In this document: positions 1 through 8,973 of the stretch, one piece after another | Layout of the letters: every line of letters begins with the position of its first letter | Numbering within the stretch: the stretch's first letter is position 1 | Assembly (NCBI GenBank): GCA_011053055.1 | Contig: DRHT01000030.1 | Location: 21,630-85,629, forward strand | DNA: 64,000 bases | Origin: Halopseudomonas sabulinigri | GTDB taxonomy: Bacteria > Pseudomonadota > Gammaproteobacteria > Pseudomonadales > Pseudomonadaceae | Direction of reading: 5' to 3' | Translations under genes and position numbers: made by a program | Notes under the pieces: model-generated | What the model was told of the DNA's origin: nothing | Databases searched by the model: none | What the model saw: the letters and a program-made list of their open reading frames with translations, nothing else

Positions 1-1394
1 CCCGTTGACGACAGCAGCGGACGTAGTTTTTCGCGTTTACCCACAACCGATAGACGCAGCCCGAGGAACAGCGCCGCGCTACTCAGGCCGATGATCAACC
101 CAATCCAGAAGCCCGCCGGGCCGCGCGGTGGGCCAAGCCAGTCGCTGATACCCAATACGTACCCGGCAGGCAGGCCGATCAGCCAATAAGCAATCATGGT
201 CAGCAGCATCGGTATGCGGGTGTCTTGAAAGCCCCGCAATGCGCCCGCACAGGCAACCTGGATGGCATCCGAAAACTGGTATAGCGCAGCCAGTACAAAG
301 AGGCTTGCGGCCAACTCGATGACTTGTGCGTCCTGGGTGTATAGCAAGGGGATTTGCGCAGCAAAAAAGTACATGCCGGCCGCCGCGATGGTGGCAAAAC
401 CCAGTGCAACCACAGTACCTACCTTGGCAGCGAAGAGCGCGGCGCGCGCTCCGTTCCGGCCCAGGTTGTGGCCCACCCGGACCGTAATGGCAAGCCCTAG
501 GCTAAATGGCACCATAAAGGCCAATGAGGAAAAGTTGATCGCTACCTGATGGCTGGCGACCACAATCGCGCCCATGCCGCCAATCAATAGGGCAATTACG
601 CAAAACATGCTGGTTTCCGCGAATAGCGCGATACCGATAGGTAAGCCCAAGCCGAACAGTTCGCCTTGGGTGCGCGCCTTGGGCCAATCGAAACGATCAA
701 ATAATCCGCACTCGCGGTAAGTCGGTGAGCGCTTGAGGTGAATCAACAGGCAGAACAGCATCGACCACATCACCAAGGCCGTGGCGACCCCGCAACCCAC
801 GGCGCCCATGGCCGGAAAACCGAGTTTGCCGTACACCAGTACATAATTGGCGGGTACGTTGATCGCCAAACCGATAAAGCCGACCAACATCGCTGGTTTG
901 GTTTTTGAGAGGCCGTCAGATAAACCGCGTAAGGCGAGCATAATGCCCACTGCCGGAAAGCCGAGCGAGATAGCCAGCAGGTAATCCAGGGTGGTCGGAA
1001 TCAGCTCATCGCCGATATTCATCACTATCAGAATCGGGCGCGTCAGATTCAGAAACACTGTGCAGGCCAAGCCGATAAAAAGCCCAAGCCAGACGCCCTG
1101 ACGCACTAACGCCCCGGTGTCCGCTAGGCGGCCCGAGCCGCTGCTGGCGGCGACTTTGGAGGTGATAATCATCATCACCCCGGTAAGAAATAGCAGGGTG
1201 GGAATCCAGAAGGAGTTGCCCAAGGCGACGGCGGCCAAGGCTTCAGCGCTAACGCGACCCGCCATGGCGGTATCCACAAAGCCCAGCAGAGTGTGCGACA
1301 GCTGGGCAGCCACGATAGGCAGCACGAGTACGATCAGCGCCCGCAACTCTGTTAGAATGCGCGGCCCGTTGAAGCGAGATGGTCTGCTGATCAT
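1..1394 (-). CDS. norM: MATE-family multidrug efflux transporter (C-terminus beyond the window)
   Basis: The minus frame is open from an ATG at 1394 to the left edge, giving about 464 residues, so only the extreme C-terminus is missing. The N-terminus reads LPIVAAQLSHTLLGFVDTAM, the first-helix signature of NorM-type MATE proteins. Repeated hydrophobic stretches are consistent with 12 membrane segments. The family exports cationic drugs and dyes across the inner membrane in exchange for Na+ or H+. The substrate cannot be read from the sequence. It is divergent from epmC, with only about 65 bp between the two starts. Confidence 0.9.
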   Translation of the reverse strand, partial: MISRPSRFNGPRILTELRALIVLVLPIVAAQLSHTLLGFVDTAMAGRVSAEALAAVALGNSFWIPTLLFLTGVMMIITSKVAASSGSGRLADTGALVRQGVWLGLFIGLACTVFLNLTRPILIVMNIGDELIPTTLDYLLAISLGFPAVGIMLALRGLSDGLSKTKPAMLVGFIGLAINVPANYVLVYGKLGFPAMGAVGCGVATALVMWSMLFCLLIHLKRSPTYRECGLFDRFDWPKARTQGELFGLGLPIGIALFAETSMFCVIALLIGGMGAIVVASHQVAINFSSLAFMVPFSLGLAITVRVGHNLGRNGARAALFAAKVGTVVALGFATIAAAGMYFFAAQIPLLYTQDAQVIELAASLFVLAALYQFSDAIQVACAGALRGFQDTRIPMLLTMIAYWLIGLPAGYVLGISDWLGPPRGPAGFWIGLIIGLSSAALFLGLRLSVVGKREKLRPLLSST

Positions 1395-1459
1395 TACCGA
1401 GTGTGCCTTGGGGAAAAGCGCTTCATCCTATCAACTTGCCAACTATTGTCTACCAGCCG

Positions 1460-1984
1460 ATGCAGCATCATTGCGACGATCTTGTAAGCCTGTTTGACCG
1501 CTGTTTTGCGGTTGATTTCAATACCCGGTTAGTGGGCGGCAACCCTGAGCCTGAATACCTGCCGGCGGATGTAAACAATAGCGCTCATCGTATTTTATTT
1601 ACCCGTGATTACTTCCGCAGCGCGCTGCATGAAACGGCGCATTGGTGCGTGGCTGGCGCAGATCGACGCTTGCTGCCGGACTTTGGTTATTGGTATGCAC
1701 CCGACGGCCGCACGGCGGACCAACAAAGGGTGTTTGAGCAGGCAGAAGTAAAACCGCAAGCGCTGGAGTGGATATTCTGCGCTGCCAGCGGGCACCGTTT
1801 TGACGTGAGTACCGACAACCTGAGTGGCGAGGTGACGGATTCGGAGCCTTTCCGCGCCAAGGTGCATGCCCAGGCGTTGGCGTATCTGGATGCTGGCCTA
1901 GCCGAACGTCCCCAGCGCTTTGCTTTAGCCTTGTTGGCTTTTTATCGGCCTGGTATGCAACTGAATGCTGAACTGGTTATCTGA
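1460..1984 (+). CDS. epmC: Elongation factor P hydroxylase-like protein EpmC (YfcM)
   Basis: The product is about 174 residues. It carries the family core HETAHWCVAG, DFGYWYAPDGR and EVKPQALEW, close to E. coli EpmC (182 aa). EpmC hydroxylates the lysylated lysine of EF-P in the cytoplasm, using iron through conserved His/Glu residues. I chose ATG 1460 (MQHHCDD) because it matches the family N-terminus; a GTG at 1403 would add 19 residues unlike the family. The partners epmA and epmB are not in the window. Pseudomonads I know of rhamnosylate EF-P with EarP, so the substrate here is uncertain. Confidence 0.82.
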   Translation: MQHHCDDLVSLFDRCFAVDFNTRLVGGNPEPEYLPADVNNSAHRILFTRDYFRSALHETAHWCVAGADRRLLPDFGYWYAPDGRTADQQRVFEQAEVKPQALEWIFCAASGHRFDVSTDNLSGEVTDSEPFRAKVHAQALAYLDAGLAERPQRFALALLAFYRPGMQLNAELVI

Positions 1985-2090
1985 GTGACTGCGCCGGCGG
2001 CGCATCGATTGAATCTTATTAACCTTTGTTGCGCTGCTGTCATTAACACGGCTTGAGCCTTCGTAAAAAACGATAACTGATAGGCGAACA

Positions 2091-3497
2091 ATGGACTACA
2101 AAGCGTACGAGTGGCGAATTGCTCTCAGCCTGGTTGTATTGTTGATTTTGATTCAACTGGCAGGGTTTTTTACGATGCTGCAGTCCAATCGCGCCATCGC
2201 GATTAGCGCGGTGGAAGTAGAGCTGCAAACGGCCAGTCAGGTCGTGACTCGCTTGCTGAAACTGCGTCAACAGCGGCTTGCTCAATCAACTGCTGTGCTG
2301 GCGGCAGACTACGGTCTGCGGGAGACGGTGGCAAGCGGTGACCAGCCCACTATCGAGTCGATGCTCGATAATCACGGCAAACGCATCGGCGCCGATTTAG
2401 GCGTAGTGCGTGGGCTAGAAGGACAGCTCATTGCCAAGGTGGAGCCAGGTATGGACGAGTCGGCAGACGACCTGGATACGCGGCGATTGGTGAGTGAAGA
2501 GGGTGGCATGCACATAGAAAGTGCCGACTCCGATGGACAATCCGCCTTTCAGTTCGCCACCGTCCCGGTTATGACGCCACGCCCGAGTGCTCAGCTAACG
2601 ATGGGTTTTGCCATAGATAAAGCCTTCGTCAAGGACCTGAGCGAGTTGAACGGTTTAGGGGTCAGCGTGTTGTCGCGTGATAAGGAGGGCGACTGGCAAA
2701 TCCTGGCCAGCACGCTCAATGGCGACCAGAATAATTCGCTAGCCCAGCTTTTGCCCGCTCAACCCGACGAGCAAGTTCTGAGTGGCCAGCTGCACGGAGA
2801 GAACTATCAGCTGTTGGCGTTGCCATTGTCGGAGACCCAAGGTGCCGATTTGCAATTGGTGCTTAGCGTGCCGTTGCAACGCGCCATGGCGCCTTATCAG
2901 CGTATCGAGAAAGTCATCGCAGCGCTGATTTTGGTTGGTTTGGTACTCTCGGCTTTTGCAGTGCAATTGGTTATCCGGCGTTTGGTTGCGCCGCTGAATG
3001 CGATGGCGCATCTGGACAGCCTGACAGGGTTGCCCAATCGTCGAGTGTTGGATATGACATTGCACCAGGCGGAGTTGTCACGCCAGTCCCGGGGCATACC
3101 TTACAGCCTGTTAATGATAGATCTGGACCGGTTTAAGTTACTTAATGATAGTTTCGGCCATGCTGCCGGCGATAAGGCGTTGCAGGTAGTCGCAGAACGA
3201 CTACTCGCGTCGGTGAGCAAAACGGACATCATTGCCCGCCAAGGGGGCGATGAATTTGCCGTATTGCTCAATTGCACCGATCAGCCGGCTGCCGAGCGTG
3301 TTGCTAACACTATCCTGCAGGCGCTGGCAGCCCCCATCGACTATGCCGGGGAGTCATTGAATGTTGGCGGTAGTGTCGGCGTCGCGGTCGCTGCGCCGGG
3401 TGAGCCATTACCGGCAAGACAACTTATGATTTTGGCAGATAAGGCCATGTATGAAGCCAAGCGCAGCGCGAAGGGCTTTGTAACCACTCGCGCTTAG
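2091..3497 (+). CDS. Membrane diguanylate cyclase with periplasmic sensor and GGDEF domain
   Basis: The product is 468 residues. There is a membrane helix near residues 10-30, a periplasmic sensor of about 240 residues (probably CACHE-like) and a second helix near 275-300. A GGDEF domain follows, with the exact motif GGDEF at residues 385-389. It should make cyclic di-GMP from GTP at the inner membrane in response to an extracytoplasmic signal. The inhibitory I-site just upstream reads S-K-T-D where R-x-x-D is usual, so product inhibition may be lost. There is no EAL domain. It lies alone between epmC and the convergent phaG. Confidence 0.9.
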   Translation: MDYKAYEWRIALSLVVLLILIQLAGFFTMLQSNRAIAISAVEVELQTASQVVTRLLKLRQQRLAQSTAVLAADYGLRETVASGDQPTIESMLDNHGKRIGADLGVVRGLEGQLIAKVEPGMDESADDLDTRRLVSEEGGMHIESADSDGQSAFQFATVPVMTPRPSAQLTMGFAIDKAFVKDLSELNGLGVSVLSRDKEGDWQILASTLNGDQNNSLAQLLPAQPDEQVLSGQLHGENYQLLALPLSETQGADLQLVLSVPLQRAMAPYQRIEKVIAALILVGLVLSAFAVQLVIRRLVAPLNAMAHLDSLTGLPNRRVLDMTLHQAELSRQSRGIPYSLLMIDLDRFKLLNDSFGHAAGDKALQVVAERLLASVSKTDIIARQGGDEFAVLLNCTDQPAAERVANTILQALAAPIDYAGESLNVGGSVGVAVAAPGEPLPARQLMILADKAMYEAKRSAKGFVTTRA

Positions 3498-3528
3498 TCT
3501 AATAGCGGTGAGGAGCGCACAGCGCCAG

Positions 3529-4404
3529 TCAGGCAAGCTGGCGTGCCTCATGCTCGGCGCCGGCCGCACTGTAGTGCTGGCCCTCTGCGAGAAACCCCAG
3601 CACGGCATTGCGCGTCTGGCCCCACGCCTCGCGGCTCTCCATGTCTAAAAAATGCCCCGCGCCGCGGACCGTTGCATAGCTGCAATCGGCTAAATAACGG
3701 CTAAAGTGGCGTGCGTCTGTTGGGCTGGTATAACGATCCAGATCGCCGTTAACGAACAAGAGCGGCACATTGATGTTCGCACTGCCGGTCAAATAGCAGC
3801 GTGTGTCCTGCGTCAACACCTGACTCACATGAAAGGCCATCTGCTGATACTCGTGCTCATCCAGGCTGATGATGTGTCGGAAGTTGTAGCGCTTGACCAG
3901 CGAGGGCAGATGCTCGCCAATCGTGTCATTCAGCAGCATGCCCAGCTGGCGGCGCTCGCTGTTAAGCAGCAGGTTGATGCCCGACTCCAGATAGCTGCGC
4001 ATGGGGCTATTGATCAGCGGCGAGAAGGCCATGATCACCGCCTTGCGAATAGTTGGCGGGCGTTGCGCCAAGGCCAGTAGTGCCGAGGCGCCACCCCACG
4101 AGAACGACAATAGGTGATCGGCCTCAAAGTGAGCGATCAGCTCCAGCAGTATGCCGGCTTCCTGCTCCTTGGTAATCGGCCGCTGGTTGGCGTTGTAGTG
4201 CTTGGATTCACCCGAGTAGGGCTCATCAAACAGCACCACATTGAAATGCGGTTGTAAAAAACGCACGGTCTGTGCGAAGGCGGCCATGGTCGGAAGCGAA
4301 CCATTGACCAGAATAACGGTGCCTTGTGGGGCGGGGCTGGCGTAGTAGTGCGTGTGTATACGAAACAGCCCTAAAGCTTCAACCACCTGGTGTTCTGGTT
4401 TCAT
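3529..4404 (-). CDS. phaG: (R)-3-hydroxyacyl-ACP:CoA transacylase PhaG (RhlA/PhaG family)
   Basis: An alpha/beta hydrolase of 291 residues. Long blocks match what I know of P. putida PhaG: FDEPYSGESK, FSWGGASALLALA, NDTIGEHLPSLVKRYNFRH and GHFLDMES. The likely triad is Ser102 (FSWGG), Asp223 (NGDLDRYT) and His251 (GHFLD). PhaG diverts 3-hydroxyacyl groups from fatty-acid synthesis to CoA for medium-chain polyhydroxyalkanoate. The paralog RhlA makes the lipid part of rhamnolipids and is the main alternative. PhaG is preferred because the strand around residues 60-68 and the region 160-180 match it better. No pha or rhl genes are adjacent. Confidence 0.82.
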   Translation of the reverse strand: MKPEHQVVEALGLFRIHTHYYASPAPQGTVILVNGSLPTMAAFAQTVRFLQPHFNVVLFDEPYSGESKHYNANQRPITKEQEAGILLELIAHFEADHLLSFSWGGASALLALAQRPPTIRKAVIMAFSPLINSPMRSYLESGINLLLNSERRQLGMLLNDTIGEHLPSLVKRYNFRHIISLDEHEYQQMAFHVSQVLTQDTRCYLTGSANINVPLLFVNGDLDRYTSPTDARHFSRYLADCSYATVRGAGHFLDMESREAWGQTRNAVLGFLAEGQHYSAAGAEHEARQLA

Positions 4405-4827
4405 ATTCCCTGTCTCCGGTCTTGGCTAGACACGCCAACAGTGGCGCGCCATACAGGGCAGTTATCGGCAAAAAAGGCCTGAAGAAACTCAACGCGCCAA
4501 GGCATCGTCTGGTACAGACAATGTTATTTATGGTTATGGCGACAGGGTGGTGAGGACAGTCTCGGGAGCAGCACAATGGGTGTTGTGCGGGTTGTCCGTC
4601 GACTCAGGCAGGTCCTGCAAAAGAGGGGTGGGAAGCCCTCAGTAAACGCTTAGAATAATGTTTTGACCGCCAAGTCACATCCGGACTTGTTGCGTTCAGT
4701 AAAGCAGCGCCTTTAAGTCAGCGCAAGCGCATTCTTGCAGTTTATTTACGGCCTTACGCAACCCGGCTGGACAGCCTGCCAAGCACCGCTGACAATGCCC
4801 TCAAACCTCGATTCCGGAAGCTGCTGC
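4405..4827. other. Intergenic region between divergent phaG and pdxB; no gene seen
   Basis: There are 423 bases between the phaG and pdxB starts. It must hold both promoters, but I could not identify clear -35/-10 pairs or operators. Short frames here show no recognisable protein. Confidence 0.5.
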
Positions 4828-5967
4828 ATGCGTATTGTTGCCGACGAAAACATCCCCCTGCTGAACGCCTTCTTCGCCGATCAAGGCGAGATTAGCGTCT
4901 ACCCCGGCCGCGAGATTCGGCGCGAGCACTTAATGCAGGCCGATGCGCTGCTGGTGCGTTCAGTTACCAAGGTGGACCCAGCGCTGCTCGCTGGCACGCC
5001 GGTGCGTTTTGTTGGCACCTGTACCATAGGCACAGACCATCTGGATCTGCCGGGTCTGCAAGCGGCGGGGGTGCACGTGTCCAGCGCGCCCGGTTGCAAC
5101 GCGCGCGGCGTAGTCGAATACGTACTGAGTTGTTTGCTCACGCTATCCGAGCGCACCGGCAAAGCCTGGCGCTCACAGCGCGTCGGAATCATCGGCGTGG
5201 GTGAAGTCGGCGGATGTTTAGCGCGCACGCTGCAAGCGCTGGGAGTGGATTGCCTGCTCTGCGATCCGCCGCGCGCCGAGCGTGGCGAGGGCGGTTTTGT
5301 GAGTCTGGATGAAGTGCTGGCGCAGGCTGATGTAATCAGCTGCCATGTGCCGTTGCAGCAAAACGGGCCGCACGCCACGCGCCACCTTTTGAACGCCGAG
5401 CGTTTGGCTAATCTGGCGCAAGGCACCTGGCTGATCAACAGCAGCCGTGGCCCAGTAGTCGATAATCAGGCGCTTGCTGCGCTGTTACCCCAACGGCCCG
5501 ACCTGCAAGTCGCGTTGGATGTGTGGGAGCAGGAGCCTCAAGTTGATCTGGCTTTGGCGCGCCTGTGCGCGTTGGCCACGCCCCATGTGGCGGGGTACAG
5601 CCTGGATGGAAAACTGCGCGGTACCGAGCAGATATACCATGCGTTTTGCGCTCACTTTAAATTGCCTGCAACACTCAGCTTGACCGAGCTGGCACCCACG
5701 TCAGGCTTGGCGAATTTAAGTGTGGATGAGCAGACGCCCGCAGACTGGGCGTTGGCCCGCGCGCTACGTTGGGTGTACGACGTACGGGATGACGATGCGC
5801 GCTTTCGCGCCGCCATGTTGAGCTTGCAGGAAGATCAGATTGCGAAGGTGTTTGATCAGCTACGCAAGCACTACCCGCTGCGGCGGGAGTGCTCACATCT
5901 GCAACTAGGCTGGTCGAATAACCAAGCCTTACACGCAGACTGGTTAGCGGCGGGCTTTAGTGGCTAG
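4828..5967 (+). CDS. pdxB: 4-phosphoerythronate dehydrogenase PdxB
   Basis: The product is 379 residues from ATG 4828 (MRIVADENIPL), the family N-terminus; an in-frame ATG 93 bases upstream adds an unrelated extension. It catalyses the second step of DXP-dependent pyridoxal phosphate synthesis, oxidising 4-phosphoerythronate with NAD+. Visible features are the N-terminal 2-hydroxyacid dehydrogenase region (GTCTIGTDHLD), the Rossmann NAD motif VGIIGVGEVGGCLAR near residue 115, the SSRG signature, and the C-terminal PdxB dimerisation domain. Its 3' end overlaps the stop of the convergent small gene by 11 bases. Confidence 0.95.
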   Translation: MRIVADENIPLLNAFFADQGEISVYPGREIRREHLMQADALLVRSVTKVDPALLAGTPVRFVGTCTIGTDHLDLPGLQAAGVHVSSAPGCNARGVVEYVLSCLLTLSERTGKAWRSQRVGIIGVGEVGGCLARTLQALGVDCLLCDPPRAERGEGGFVSLDEVLAQADVISCHVPLQQNGPHATRHLLNAERLANLAQGTWLINSSRGPVVDNQALAALLPQRPDLQVALDVWEQEPQVDLALARLCALATPHVAGYSLDGKLRGTEQIYHAFCAHFKLPATLSLTELAPTSGLANLSVDEQTPADWALARALRWVYDVRDDDARFRAAMLSLQEDQIAKVFDQLRKHYPLRRECSHLQLGWSNNQALHADWLAAGFSG

Positions 5968-6145
5968 CCTGGCGGGGCGCCGCAACCCATTGGCGCTCCA
6001 GTTCATTACAGGCGTGTTGAACCATTTGCTCGGTAATAGCAATTTCGCGGCCCTGCTCATCAAGCAGGTAACCGCCGGTGCAAGAAGACGGATGGATCAG
6101 AATTTCGGCACTTTCACGGCAAGTCTGCAAGGCATGTACACTCAT
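5957..6145 (-). CDS. Small conserved protein (resembles the PA1571 family)
   Basis: A 62-residue product with the segment GGYLLDEQGREIAITEQMV, which I associate with a short Pseudomonas family of unknown function (PA1571-like). A good ribosome-binding site, GGGAGA, lies six bases before ATG 6145. The protein is soluble, has no signal peptide, and carries two Cys residues near the N-terminus plus one in the AC dipeptide after the core. It is convergent with pdxB, overlapping 11 bases. Function is not known to me. Confidence 0.62.
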   Translation of the reverse strand: MSVHALQTCRESAEILIHPSSCTGGYLLDEQGREIAITEQMVQHACNELERQWVAAPRQASH

Positions 6146-6329
6146 GGTTTTCTCCCATTATGGTGTCGCTAAATCGTGTCGCTGAGTCCGCTGGCTTCCC
6201 CTCCCGGTAACCAGCTAAACGCAGGGTATGGCAATGGCATGACGGCTTTGTTACAGCGCACAGGCTGCCCGCGCAATAACGCCACAGTGGCAACAGACAC
6301 TGCATAAACAGACAAAACGGCTATTCGCA

Positions 6330-7463
6330 ATGCAATCAGGTTTCAGATTAGGTCTCATCATCAACCCCATCGCCGGGGTAGGCGGGCAAGCCGCGCTCAA
6401 GGGCTCCGATGGCGTAGTTGAACAGGCGTTGGCGCAAGGCGTGTTGCCGCAAGCGCAACGCCGCGTCGCCATTGCGCTGGAGCAACTGCTGCCGCTGCGC
6501 GATCAACTGCAACTCTTTGCCGCGCCCGGCGCTATGGGCAGCGACCTGTTAACTGAGCTGGGCTTTGAGCACCAGGTGGTCGGCGAGTTAAGTGACCCGA
6601 ACCAGACCAACCCTGAAGACACCGAGCGCTGCGCCGCTGCCCTGCAAAAAACCGGCATAGACCTACTGCTGTTCGCCGGCGGCGACGGCACCGCCCGCAA
6701 TATCTGTAACCAGATCAGCGGGAGTCAGTTGGTCTTGGGTATTCCCGCAGGCGTAAAGATTCACTCGGGCGTGTACGCAGTGAACCCACGCGCTGCCGGT
6801 GAATTGGTCGCGTTGTTGGTCAAGGGCGATCTGGTGCGCCTGCGTGAAGCGGATGTGCGCGACATCGATGAAACCGCCTTCCGCCAAGGCCAGGTCAAAA
6901 CCCGTCACTACGGCGAACTCTCAGTGCCCGAAGAAGGCCGCTTTGTGCAGCAGGTAAAGCAGGGCGGGCGAGAAGTCGAAACCATGGTGCTCGACGACAT
7001 CGCCGCTTGGCTGCAGGAAGAACAAAGCGAAGAAACCGGCTGGATACTCGGCCCCGGCTCCACCAACCTCGGCCTACTGGAAGCCATGGGGCTGCAGGGC
7101 ACTTTGCTGGGCGTAGACGTATTGCGCGGCGGCGAACTGCTTTTGCAGGATGCCACCGAGCAGCAACTCTGGGCCTTACTAGAGCAAGGCGGCGACTGGC
7201 GCATATTGGTCACCGCGATCGGCGGCCAAGGCCATATCCTCGGCCGCGGCAACCAGCAGCTCTCACCCCGCATCATCCGCGCCGTCGGCCTCAACAACCT
7301 GCTGGTGGTCGCTACCAAAACCAAACTCACCACCCTGGATGGCCGCCCGTTTCTGGTTGATAGCGGCGACGCCGAACTGGACCAACAACTTACCGGTCTG
7401 CGGCGCGTGCTCAGTGGTTACCGGGAAGAGATGCTGTATCCGGTGAGCTGGAAGGCGGAGTAG
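6330..7463 (+). CDS. ATP-NAD kinase family protein (AcoX-like)
   Basis: The product is 377 residues. N-terminal GLIINPIAGVGG and the phosphate-binding motif FAGGDGTARN near residues 114-123 mark the diacylglycerol/NAD-kinase fold, here the AcoX-like branch. Further family features are GIPAGVKIHSGVYAVNP, GPGSTN and the C-terminal GGQGHILGRGNQQLSP. It probably phosphorylates a nucleotide or small metabolite, but the substrate of this branch is not settled. It is the last ordinary chromosomal gene before the accessory block, and no terminator is evident after it. Confidence 0.82.
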   Translation: MQSGFRLGLIINPIAGVGGQAALKGSDGVVEQALAQGVLPQAQRRVAIALEQLLPLRDQLQLFAAPGAMGSDLLTELGFEHQVVGELSDPNQTNPEDTERCAAALQKTGIDLLLFAGGDGTARNICNQISGSQLVLGIPAGVKIHSGVYAVNPRAAGELVALLVKGDLVRLREADVRDIDETAFRQGQVKTRHYGELSVPEEGRFVQQVKQGGREVETMVLDDIAAWLQEEQSEETGWILGPGSTNLGLLEAMGLQGTLLGVDVLRGGELLLQDATEQQLWALLEQGGDWRILVTAIGGQGHILGRGNQQLSPRIIRAVGLNNLLVVATKTKLTTLDGRPFLVDSGDAELDQQLTGLRRVLSGYREEMLYPVSWKAE

Positions 7464-7946
7464 GGCAGAGATGCGGCGCTATGAAGATTTGCTTTACCGC
7501 ACATCCTCATGGCGCTATTTTGGCTTCACGGCAGTAAGCCAGTAAGCAGGAGCCCAAGGATGGCGCGCAGCACTACCCCAATACCCTACCAACTAAGCAC
7601 AGCTTCAGCTTTAACGGGTCTGATGCTCCTTCGCGTGCGCGCTATTCACTGCCCAAATGGCCTCCAGTCCGTAATCAAACAATACTTATACTGCCTGGGA
7701 TTGAACGCTGGCGGGTACCAGCTTTCCACCCTGAATATGCTGGCTGACATGCCATACAGGTTTATTGGATTCACGAAATGCGGAAGTCACGCGAATACGT
7801 ATGGGGTTGGGTGATTATATTCAAATTATTGAATTTAAAGATATTTTTCATAATGTGCCGGCGGCGAGGAGCGTTGATATGCGGAAGTCACTAATATGCA
7901 ATCATAAAGCTGACGGTCCACTTAGCTGTTAGAGGATTTACCTAAA
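7464..7946. other. Gene-free stretch with one cassette-junction-like core site
   Basis: There is no convincing gene in these 483 bases; a 101-codon frame at 7509-7814 has no recognisable composition or ribosome-binding site. The heptamer GTTAGAG at 7928-7934 resembles the integron R' core (GTTRRRY), and the next gene starts 12 bases later, as in a gene cassette. A 13-base direct repeat, ATGCGGAAGTCAC, occurs near 7779 and 7879. Confidence 0.4.
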
Positions 7947-8567
7947 GTGTCAAAAATTTCTAAATTCAACAAACCATTATTTGTAATTGCCTTTTGCGCG
8001 CTGATTGGCTGCCAGAGCACGATAAGCAAGAAACCAGAGTCGAACACTGAATACGAGAAAAAAAATCAAGCATTACTTCTACAAAGCATATTTTAGCCAT
8101 CAGGAAGTATGCTTTTAGAGCCGCTAAGCGCAGGCACATGCTTGTATAGCGACGAAAGTATAAAAGTATCTTGTTATAGTAATAACACGTTCAAAGTCAT
8201 CAACGTGCACTTCATCAGTCACCAAAAATTCGCTATTGACTCCCCTGAGGGCAGATTAGCATACAGAACAATTATTAATGCGGACACCCACCAATCCCTT
8301 ATCGAAAAGTTAATTGCAAAAAATCCAATCAAGAAAAACCATGGTCAATATTTCTCTTTCACAAGCTACGACCGAGAGTGCGAAGTTCAACCTTTCACTG
8401 TTTGGGATAAAAAATATAACTCAAGCATAGTCTCTATAATTTTTGTATATACCTGCTCAGTAGACAGCAATACACTTGTTCGTTTATTCGAATTAAAGCA
8501 AAAAGTCGCTTTGAAGCTCTACAAGGACCAAGTAGACCCAAGCACAATCACTATGCCGGCAAACTAG
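7947..8567 (+). pseudogene. Lipoprotein gene interrupted by an in-frame TAG
   Basis: GTG 7947 starts a signal peptide ending in a lipobox, ALIGC (Cys22 in the reading VSKISKFN...LIGCQST). The frame reaches TAG at 8094-8096 after 49 codons. The same frame then continues uninterrupted to 8567, a 152-codon stretch from ATG 8109. The simplest reading is a roughly 206-residue outer-membrane-directed lipoprotein split by a nonsense mutation. Alternatives are a short lipopeptide plus a separate protein, or suppression. I recognise no domain. The gene is AT-rich compared with the chromosome, and its product is rich in Lys, Asn and Ser. It ends just before an attC site, so it looks like the cargo of a cassette. 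Confidence 0.6.
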
Positions 8568-8575
8568 TGAAATCA

Positions 8576-8653
8576 CTCTAACAAATGGTTCAAGTCGTTC
8601 GCTTCGCTCACTGGGACTGGCTAAAGCCAGCCCCCTTAACCTGTACGTTAGCT
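8576..8653 (+). repeat. Integron attC recombination site
   Basis: The 78-base element opens with an R''-type core, CTCTAAC, and closes with an R'-type core, GTTAGCT. Inside, GGTTCAA (L'') pairs with TTAACC (L') leaving one unpaired C, the extrahelical base typical of attC. The centre carries TGGCT/AGCCA, and the GTTCGCTTCGCTCACTGGGA block resembles attC sites I associate with Pseudomonas and Xanthomonas integrons. It lies directly after the interrupted lipoprotein gene and before the toxin-antitoxin pair. No integrase gene is present in the window. Confidence 0.75.
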
Positions 8654-8674
8654 GGGATTGCCATGCCTGAGAAG

Positions 8675-8690
8675 TGCTACTATAGTGGCA
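8675..8690. promoter_or_regulatory. Palindromic operator upstream of the antitoxin gene
   Basis: TGCTACTATAGTGGCA is a 16-base palindrome with one mismatched pair, centred about 33 bases before the antitoxin ATG. Antitoxins of the Phd/YefM type usually autorepress by binding such sites. The assignment is inferred from position. Confidence 0.5.
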
Positions 8691-8715
8691 CTATTAGTCT
8701 GTTCGGGGTGAACCC

Positions 8716-8973
8716 ATGAAAGTTGAGCTTGTTACCAACCTTAAACGCCAGGCCACAAAGATTCTGGCAGACCTGCACTTGTCCAAAGAGCCGGTACTGA
8801 TTACGGAGCATGGTCAGCCATCCGCATACCTTGTTGATGTGCAGGATTACGAGTTTATGCAGCGTCGACTTGAGCTGCTTGAGGGGCTCTCACGGGGAGA
8901 GCGAGCTGTACTTGAGGGAAGAACGTACAGCCAGAGTGAGGCCAGGGAGAAAATGAGTAAATGGCTGAAGTAA
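8716..8973 (+). CDS. Phd/YefM-family antitoxin
   Basis: The product is 85 residues. The N-terminal part (LKRQATKILADLHLSKEPVL, then ITEHGQPSAYLVDVQDYE) is the Phd/YefM DNA-binding fold. The charged C-terminal tail (SQSEAREKMSKWLK) is the usual toxin-binding segment. It should neutralise the downstream toxin and repress the operon. GGGGTG precedes ATG 8716. The gene overlaps the toxin start by 13 bases. It sits directly after the attC site, so the pair may be a cassette; toxin-antitoxin modules are common cassette cargo and stabilise arrays. Confidence 0.85.
   Translation: MKVELVTNLKRQATKILADLHLSKEPVLITEHGQPSAYLVDVQDYEFMQRRLELLEGLSRGERAVLEGRTYSQSEAREKMSKWLK

Noticed and set aside
7509..7814. 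101-codon open frame in the gap after the ATP-NAD kinase gene
   Set aside because: No ribosome-binding site, odd composition, no family resemblance, and it lies in a gene-free stretch.
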